A DNA stretch of 10,271 bases, taken from positions 1 through 10,271 of the forward strand of contig CAMJFV010000051.1 in assembly GCA_946405045.1 (NCBI GenBank), in the 5' to 3' direction. Shown here in pieces: positions 6,509 to 10,271 of the stretch. The notes under the pieces are model-generated. The model was given only the letters and a program-made list of their open reading frames with translations, did no database searches and was not told the origin of the DNA. Origin of the DNA: an uncultured Bacteroidales bacterium (GTDB lineage Bacteria > Bacteroidota > Bacteroidia > Bacteroidales > Paludibacteraceae). The stretch's first letter is position 1; each line of letters begins with the position of its first letter. The position numbers and the translations under genes are program-made.

Positions 6509-7249
6509 ATGAAACGAAATTTATTCCTGCTTTCATCATTATGTCTCTTGCTGACGGGATGTGATTCGGGCAATATCGACGACGAAGATATTTTCGTCAG
6601 AGACAGTGGAAAAGCAGTGAAAGTCACAGCGACAATCAGTGGCATTGATAAACTGAGCAATAGTTACACAGTTGCGGTTGCCGCTTTTTCCGGCGACAAC
6701 AAGTATGCGATCACACAACGTGCGATACCAGAAAGCATTACGGATGGGCAGTCGATAAGCATCACTCTTGACAATCTATCCAATGAGGTAAGCACCGTAG
6801 AACTGGCACTCACCAACAAACTAAGGAAACGTATTCTAACTCTTGCCAGCATAGACATCAAGGAATTCGAGTCTGGCAAAGACACTATCCGTATGGACTT
6901 GGGAAACATTTCCGTCGACGAGATCGGATGTATCAAACAAGGCATCTTCAGAGTGTCATGCATCCAGTGTCATGGAGCGAATGGAAGATCAGCAGGCAAT
7001 CTGAACCTCACAGACGACAATCCTCCGGCAAATCTTGTGGACGTCGATGCACAGTCGAGTGTGGCAGGACAAGGATATAAGCGTATCGTGAGCGGGAAAC
7101 CAGAAGAGAGTCTTATGTATAAGATCCTTAATCCAGGCGGAGAAAACATACTGCATTATAATCATACAGAAGTATTGTCGTCTCAATTCAAAAACAATCT
7201 GACAGAAGTGAAAACGCTTTTGCACGACTGGATTGAAGGGCTTCAGTAG
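6509..7249 (+). CDS. Mono-haem cytochrome c lipoprotein with N-terminal beta domain
   Basis: The 246-residue lipoprotein has lipobox LLTG|C18, then DSGNIDDED. Residues about 35-140 are beta-rich (alternating short strands such as KVTATISGI, YTVAVAAFSG and SISITLDNL), like an immunoglobulin- or DUF-type sandwich I cannot name. Residues 145-246 are a class I-like cytochrome c: C151-I-Q-C-H155-G-A-N-G, then R192-I-V-S-G-K-P-E-E-S-L, and a final helix ending W241-I-E-G-L. The usual distal Met-Pro is absent; H216 or H219 (ILHYNH) stands at that place. The ATG at 6509 is preferred to the one at 6494, because it starts directly with the charged n-region MKRN. It follows the porin after 76 nt without a visible promoter or terminator, so it is probably the last gene of the operon. 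It could be the electron partner of the di-haem protein. Confidence 0.85.
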   Translation: MKRNLFLLSSLCLLLTGCDSGNIDDEDIFVRDSGKAVKVTATISGIDKLSNSYTVAVAAFSGDNKYAITQRAIPESITDGQSISITLDNLSNEVSTVELALTNKLRKRILTLASIDIKEFESGKDTIRMDLGNISVDEIGCIKQGIFRVSCIQCHGANGRSAGNLNLTDDNPPANLVDVDAQSSVAGQGYKRIVSGKPEESLMYKILNPGGENILHYNHTEVLSSQFKNNLTEVKTLLHDWIEGLQ

Positions 7250-7293
7250 GCATTCTCTTGTTTCCGCAGACGAGTCTTGTTCATCAAAACGCT

Positions 7294-7336
7294 CATTTTT
7301 GGGTATTGTACAGCCTCATCAATAGCTGTTACTTTG
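7294..7336 (+). promoter_or_regulatory. Promoter of the small membrane-protein gene
   Basis: Extended -33 CATTTTTGGGTATTG (7294-7308), 20-nt spacer, then TTACTTTG at 7329-7336, one mismatch from TAnnTTTG and followed by C. It ends 23 nt before the ATG at 7360. The upstream 15 bases differ at one position from those at 1012-1026. The preceding 45 nt after the cytochrome stop have no convincing terminator. Confidence 0.7.
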
Positions 7337-7359
7337 CCGCAAATTTAATGTAATGCGTT

Positions 7360-7749
7360 ATGACAAGAAATATTAAGATTTCTATTCTATGGCTGTTGAC
7401 AACCTGCGGATTCGCATGTCACTCCATCTGTGATTTTTTACCAATGTTTTGGGGCAAGAATATGGCTGTAGTAGCCACAGACGGCAACGTCGACCAAGGC
7501 ATGATAGTGTCTATGATGCTTATTTCATTCTTTATTCCTGCCTGCGGCATATTATGTGCGATGTGGAAGACGAAAGTGACAAAGATCATAAACGCAGTAT
7601 TGGCTACACTAATTGCATTGTTCAACATTCTCCATGCCACTATGGAATTGCCATCAAACATTGCAGGACAGTATATCATCATGCCAATGCTGATTGTCAT
7701 CGGTTTATTGCTGGCTTGGAACAGTGTAAAATATGTGAAGGAAGATTAG
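7360..7749 (+). CDS. Small four-helix inner-membrane protein, unknown function
   Basis: The 129-residue protein has four predicted transmembrane segments at about residues 5-27, 48-69, 76-96 and 104-123, with short charged turns (KTKVTK, KYVKED), which put both ends inside by the positive-inside rule. The first segment contains C16-G-F-A-C-H21-S-I-C24 and the third contains N89-I-L-H92-A-T-M-E96. The Cys and His residues facing one another in a four-helix bundle could bind a metal or haem, but this is speculative. CGFACH is not a haem-c motif (three residues lie between the cysteines). The family is not recognised; DoxX-like or cytochrome b561-like folds are only loose comparisons. It has its own promoter and is followed by a small RNA/leader unit, so it is probably monocistronic, possibly with some read-through from the cytochrome operon. 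Confidence 0.8.
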   Translation: MTRNIKISILWLLTTCGFACHSICDFLPMFWGKNMAVVATDGNVDQGMIVSMMLISFFIPACGILCAMWKTKVTKIINAVLATLIALFNILHATMELPSNIAGQYIIMPMLIVIGLLLAWNSVKYVKED

Positions 7750-7767
7750 ACATCAATCAGGAATCAT

Positions 7768-7810
7768 CAATTTTAGGCATTGTGCATAGTAAAATGAAGC
7801 AATACTTTTG
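7768..7810 (+). promoter_or_regulatory. Promoter of a small RNA or leader unit
   Basis: Extended -33 CAATTTTAGGCATTG (7768-7782), 20-nt spacer, then TACTTTTG (7803-7810), an exact TAnnTTTG, continuing CAC. It begins 18 nt after the stop of the membrane-protein gene, so it belongs to a new transcript and not to that gene. Transcription should begin near 7815-7818. Confidence 0.75.
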
Positions 7811-7814
7811 CACT

Positions 7815-7912
7815 GACAAAACAAAACGGATGAACATGAGAAGTTGTAATAACCATAAGGATGCCATAGTATTAAGAATAGGGTTCGCAGAAGTGCGAAC
7901 CCTATTTTTTTT
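7815..7912 (+). ncRNA. Candidate ~100-nt RNA: small RNA or attenuating leader of tetR
   Basis: A strong promoter (7768-7810) is followed about 65 nt later by a strong intrinsic terminator (7877-7912), with no established gene between. The predicted transcript starts near 7815 with an A-rich single-stranded part and ends in the terminator hairpin. It does not match any riboswitch or small-RNA family I recognise. Either it is a stand-alone small RNA, or it is the leader of the tetR-exporter message, where termination would limit read-through. Start and end are estimates. Confidence 0.5.
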
Positions 7913-7916
7913 GTGA
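7830..7916 (+). CDS. Possible 28-residue leader peptide overlapping a terminator
   Basis: An ATG at 7830 lies 20 nt after the -7 box, just as for nnr (20), the porin (21) and the membrane protein (23), and is preceded by an A-rich leader (CTGACAAAACAAAACGG). The frame reads MNMRSCNNHKDAIVLRIG... and ends FFL at a TGA at 7914-7916. Its second half is the terminator stem and T-run. A translating ribosome would therefore cover the stem and could permit read-through to tetR, 27 nt further on. There is no run of one amino acid as in classic biosynthetic leaders. The peptide itself has no recognised family; the overlap may be chance. Confidence 0.3.
   Translation: MNMRSCNNHKDAIVLRIGFAEVRTLFFL
7877..7912 (+). 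terminator. Strong intrinsic terminator
   Basis: AATAGGGTTCGCA (7877-7889) pairs without mismatch with TGCGAACCCTATT (7894-7906) across a GAAG loop. A run of eight T follows at 7905-7912. It ends the small transcript starting near 7815 and would also end read-through from the membrane-protein gene. It stands 31 nt before the tetR start, so tetR needs either its own promoter downstream of it or regulated read-through. Confidence 0.93.
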
Positions 7917-7924
7917 ACAAAATG

Positions 7925-7935
7925 GAACATCGTTC
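7925..7935. promoter_or_regulatory. Possible TetR-family operator
   Basis: GAAC-ATC-GTTC is an 11-bp inverted repeat with AAAA nine... to ten bases of flank on the left and TTTT on the right (7919-7922 and 7937-7940), together forming a looser 22-bp palindrome. It lies 8 nt before the tetR ATG, where an autoregulator would bind. No clear TAnnTTTG box is seen between the terminator and the ATG. Weak evidence; based on position and symmetry only. Confidence 0.3.
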
Positions 7936-7943
7936 GTTTTTAT

Positions 7944-8612
7944 ATGAGTAAAACTATGCAAATCAAAAAGGAATTTACACACGAACAAATCGTAGAGAAA
8001 GCCAAATCAGTATTTCTTAAGAATGGCTACACAAAGACATCTATGCGCGATATAGCAGACAAAGTCGGCATCGGTGTGAGCAATATATACAATTACTTTG
8101 AAAGTAAGGATGAACTGTTCAGACATATTGTGACACCGCTTATCAAAGAGTTGGAAAGAATGATGTATGAACATCACAATGAGAATGCCCACGAACAATT
8201 TATGATGTATGCCTGCGGTGAATACGACGGCATGATTGCCGAACACGTACAAGCGTATATGAAATTGATCAACAATTATCGGGACGAATTAAAACTGATT
8301 TTATACAAATCTCAGGGATCCTCTCTTGAAACATTCATCGACGAATACACAGAAAAATGCACTCAACAAGTGCTGCTGTTCATGGAAAAATTCCAAAGCA
8401 AATATCCGGAATTCAGTGTGCCCCACTCGTCATTCACCTACCATGTGCACATTGTGTGGATGTTCGGATTCATCTCCGAAGTCATCAAGCACAAACTGAA
8501 TTCACAGGAAATAAGGAAGGCGATAGAAGATTACATCCAATTTGAATTTACAGGATGGAGAGCTATAATGAATCAAAATAATTTACAAGAAAATGAAAAT
8601 AGAAAAGATTAA
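7944..8612 (+). CDS. TetR/AcrR-family transcriptional regulator
   Basis: The 222-residue protein has an N-terminal TetR HTH domain at about residues 11-58: F11-T-H-E-Q-I-V-E-K-A-K-S-V-F-L-K-N-G-Y29, then T32-S-M-R-D-I-A-D-K-V-G-I-G-V-S-N-I-Y-N-Y-F52 and E53-S-K-D-E-L-F59, all matching the family pattern. The C-terminal domain (about 70-205) is all-helical and would bind the inducing ligand, which cannot be predicted. The start is ATG 7944; a second ATG at 7956 (M5) is also possible and would leave the domain intact. The end overlaps the exporter gene by 20 nt, so the two are co-transcribed and translationally coupled. The likely role is repression of itself and the exporter, released by a substrate of the pump; this follows from common TetR-RND pairs. 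Confidence 0.93.
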   Translation: MSKTMQIKKEFTHEQIVEKAKSVFLKNGYTKTSMRDIADKVGIGVSNIYNYFESKDELFRHIVTPLIKELERMMYEHHNENAHEQFMMYACGEYDGMIAEHVQAYMKLINNYRDELKLILYKSQGSSLETFIDEYTEKCTQQVLLFMEKFQSKYPEFSVPHSSFTYHVHIVWMFGFISEVIKHKLNSQEIRKAIEDYIQFEFTGWRAIMNQNNLQENENRKD

Positions 8613-10271
8613 CGAGCAGTTCGGCAAATTCGCAGAACGGTTGCTGAGTGTACGTTGGATTACACTCAGCGCATTTGTACTGATACTTATTTTATCTGTA
8701 ATCGGTATGAAACGCATGGTAAAGGAGACATCGTTTGATGATTATTTCATCGAAGATGATCCCATGCTGGTAAAGACAGAAGAGTTCAAATCTCATTTCG
8801 GCAACGATTATTACGTAGGAATTCTAACCCAATGTGACAACCATTTCACAAAAGAGAATCTCACGACACTGCGTGCTTTGTCGAACGAATTGCTTGACAG
8901 TCTGTCGTATGCCGACAAAGTCACATCTCTTACAGATATCGAGTTTATGGTTGGCAGCGACGAAGGTATGACCATCGAACAGATTGTGCCAGACGAGATT
9001 CCCGAGAATGGAACAGCAGCCTTGGACAGTATCAAAGCCAAAGCATACAGCAAACCGCATGTGGCAAGGAAACTGATTTCACAAAATGGAGATCTTTCTT
9101 GGATCATGGTGAAACTGCGAACATTCCCGAAAGACAGTGTTTGGAAGAAACAGGGGGCCGTATCACCAGACATCATCACTGGCGAAGAGGTTGAACATAT
9201 AATAAAGAAACCGGAATATGCATCCTTGAACCCACGTGGAGCAGGAATGCCATACGTGACACACTGCAAATCAGTATATATCGGCAAGGAGATGGGTCGT
9301 CTGATGATGATTGCCACTATAATATGTGTGGTTGTGATGCTATGCATGACACGTTCATTAAGAGGAGTGATTTCTCCTATAATCTCTGTTGTAGGAGGCC
9401 TTTTCATCACGTACGGTATCGCAGGATGGACCCAGATGTATGTCGACTCTACTGTACTGATGATTCCGATGATACTGTCGTTTGCCGTGGCAATAGCCTA
9501 TAATATCCATCTGTTCTCATATTTCAGAGGCAGGATGCGTATTCACGGAGAACGACGCAAAGCAATTATAGAGACCATCAAAGAAATCGGATGGTCGGTA
9601 TTCTTCTGCGGATTCACGACGTTGGTATCATTGCTATCATTCCTTGCGATCCCTATCCGTCCGATGCATTGTGTAGGAATCATCAGCAGTATGAGCGTTC
9701 TTTTCGTATTGATGACATCGTTGATCATCACTCCATTATTACTGTCGTTCGGCAAAGACCAGCGTCCGATGGAAAATTTCACGGAGGATAGCGACACTCG
9801 ATGGACAAAAGCAATTGTGTCACTTAGTGACAAGGTGTTAAGTAATCCACGCAAAATAGGTTTGTCTTTCTTTGTAATTTGTATTCTGCTATGTATCGGT
9901 CTGTGGAAAATCGAAGCGGCTTTCGACATAGAGAGAACCATGGGTATCCAAGTGCCTTATGTTAAAGAGGTAGTCGACGTGGGTCGTTCCGAACTTGGTT
10001 CACTATACTCTTACGACCTTATAGTGGAGCTGAGCAATAATGATGAAGCGAAAAATCCAGAAAAACTACAAAAGTTGGACGAGTTGCAACAGCAAGTGAG
10101 TGGCTACAAACTGACAAAACGTACCACTTCGATTCTGGATATATTAAAAGACTTGAACCAGACTCTTAACAATGGTGACACAGCACACTATTGCATTCCT
10201 AAGACAGAAGAAGAGGTGGCACAGATGATATTATTATATGAAAACGCTGGAGGAACAGAATCAGAATACTG
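8593..10271 (+). CDS. RND-superfamily exporter, MMPL/COG1033 type (cut by window edge)
   Basis: 559 residues are visible and the frame is open at the right edge; family members have about 750-900. TM1 lies at about 22-39. It is followed by the motif S47-F-D-D-Y-F-I-E-D-D-P-M-L and F65-K-S-H-F-G-N-D-Y-Y-V-G-I-L, typical of COG1033 proteins, and a periplasmic domain to about 230. Five helices follow at about 236-252, 257-276, 285-310, 333-353 and 360-385 (sterol-sensing-domain-like block), then TM7 at 421-438 opening the second repeat. The ATG at 8593 lies inside the last codons of tetR (20-nt overlap). Helix 4 reads V299-A-I-A-Y-N-I-H306: the Asp that precedes Tyr in the proton-relay pair of MmpL proteins is Ala here. 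It probably exports lipids, hopanoid-like or amphiphilic compounds by proton motive force; the substrate is unknown. Confidence 0.9.
   Translation, partial: MKIEKINEQFGKFAERLLSVRWITLSAFVLILILSVIGMKRMVKETSFDDYFIEDDPMLVKTEEFKSHFGNDYYVGILTQCDNHFTKENLTTLRALSNELLDSLSYADKVTSLTDIEFMVGSDEGMTIEQIVPDEIPENGTAALDSIKAKAYSKPHVARKLISQNGDLSWIMVKLRTFPKDSVWKKQGAVSPDIITGEEVEHIIKKPEYASLNPRGAGMPYVTHCKSVYIGKEMGRLMMIATIICVVVMLCMTRSLRGVISPIISVVGGLFITYGIAGWTQMYVDSTVLMIPMILSFAVAIAYNIHLFSYFRGRMRIHGERRKAIIETIKEIGWSVFFCGFTTLVSLLSFLAIPIRPMHCVGIISSMSVLFVLMTSLIITPLLLSFGKDQRPMENFTEDSDTRWTKAIVSLSDKVLSNPRKIGLSFFVICILLCIGLWKIEAAFDIERTMGIQVPYVKEVVDVGRSELGSLYSYDLIVELSNNDEAKNPEKLQKLDELQQQVSGYKLTKRTTSILDILKDLNQTLNNGDTAHYCIPKTEEEVAQMILLYENAGGTESEY

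Noticed and set aside
7405..7431. CGFACH in the small membrane protein as a haem-c site
   Set aside because: Three residues separate the cysteines (CxxxCH), the segment lies inside a membrane helix, and standard maturation needs CxxCH outside the membrane.
8811..9410. 199-codon minus-strand frame
   Set aside because: It lies opposite the RND exporter, which has continuous family motifs and membrane helices in the plus frame.

Overview
The window looks like chromosomal DNA of an anaerobic member of the Bacteroidales, probably Prevotellaceae or a relative. The evidence is of four kinds. Promoters have the Bacteroidetes form (a -33 TTG and a -7 TAnnTTTG, often continuing as TTTGCA). Start codons have A-rich leaders and no Shine-Dalgarno sequence. 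Secreted proteins are either beta-barrels whose mature form begins with Gln, or lipoproteins with acidic residues after the lipobox Cys. The gene families are typical of the group. Genus-level placement is inference. No tRNA, rRNA, CRISPR array or insertion sequence was recognised.

Layout. (1) Positions 1-743, minus strand: the N-terminal half of nnr (NAD(P)H-hydrate repair), running off the left edge. (2) Positions 744-1076: a divergent intergenic region with a promoter for each side and an array of 16-bp TACC-N8-GGTA-like inverted repeats. (3) Positions 1077-7249, plus strand: a five-gene cluster, very likely one operon, made of an outer-membrane barrel, an imelysin-like lipoprotein in the circularly permuted form, a di-haem DUF1111-type lipoprotein, a second porin (4-nt overlap with the gene before it) and a mono-haem cytochrome c lipoprotein. 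(4) Positions 7360-7749: a small four-helix membrane protein with its own promoter. (5) Positions 7768-7912: a compact promoter-to-terminator unit that is either a small RNA or a leader peptide/attenuator. (6) Positions 7944-10271: a TetR-family regulator overlapping an RND/MMPL exporter that runs off the right edge.

How the genes may work together. Imelysin-like proteins are linked to iron uptake and are often encoded beside DUF1111 di-haem proteins. Here that pair sits between two barrels and is followed by a third haem protein. All three soluble components carry lipoprotein signals, and two have acidic residues directly after the Cys, as in the Bacteroidetes lipoprotein export signal. This suggests an envelope-bound, possibly surface-exposed, haem-redox and metal-acquisition system, a functional analogue of EfeO plus EfeB without an FTR1 permease in view. 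That model is inference. The TetR-exporter pair at the right end looks like a separate, self-regulated efflux unit.
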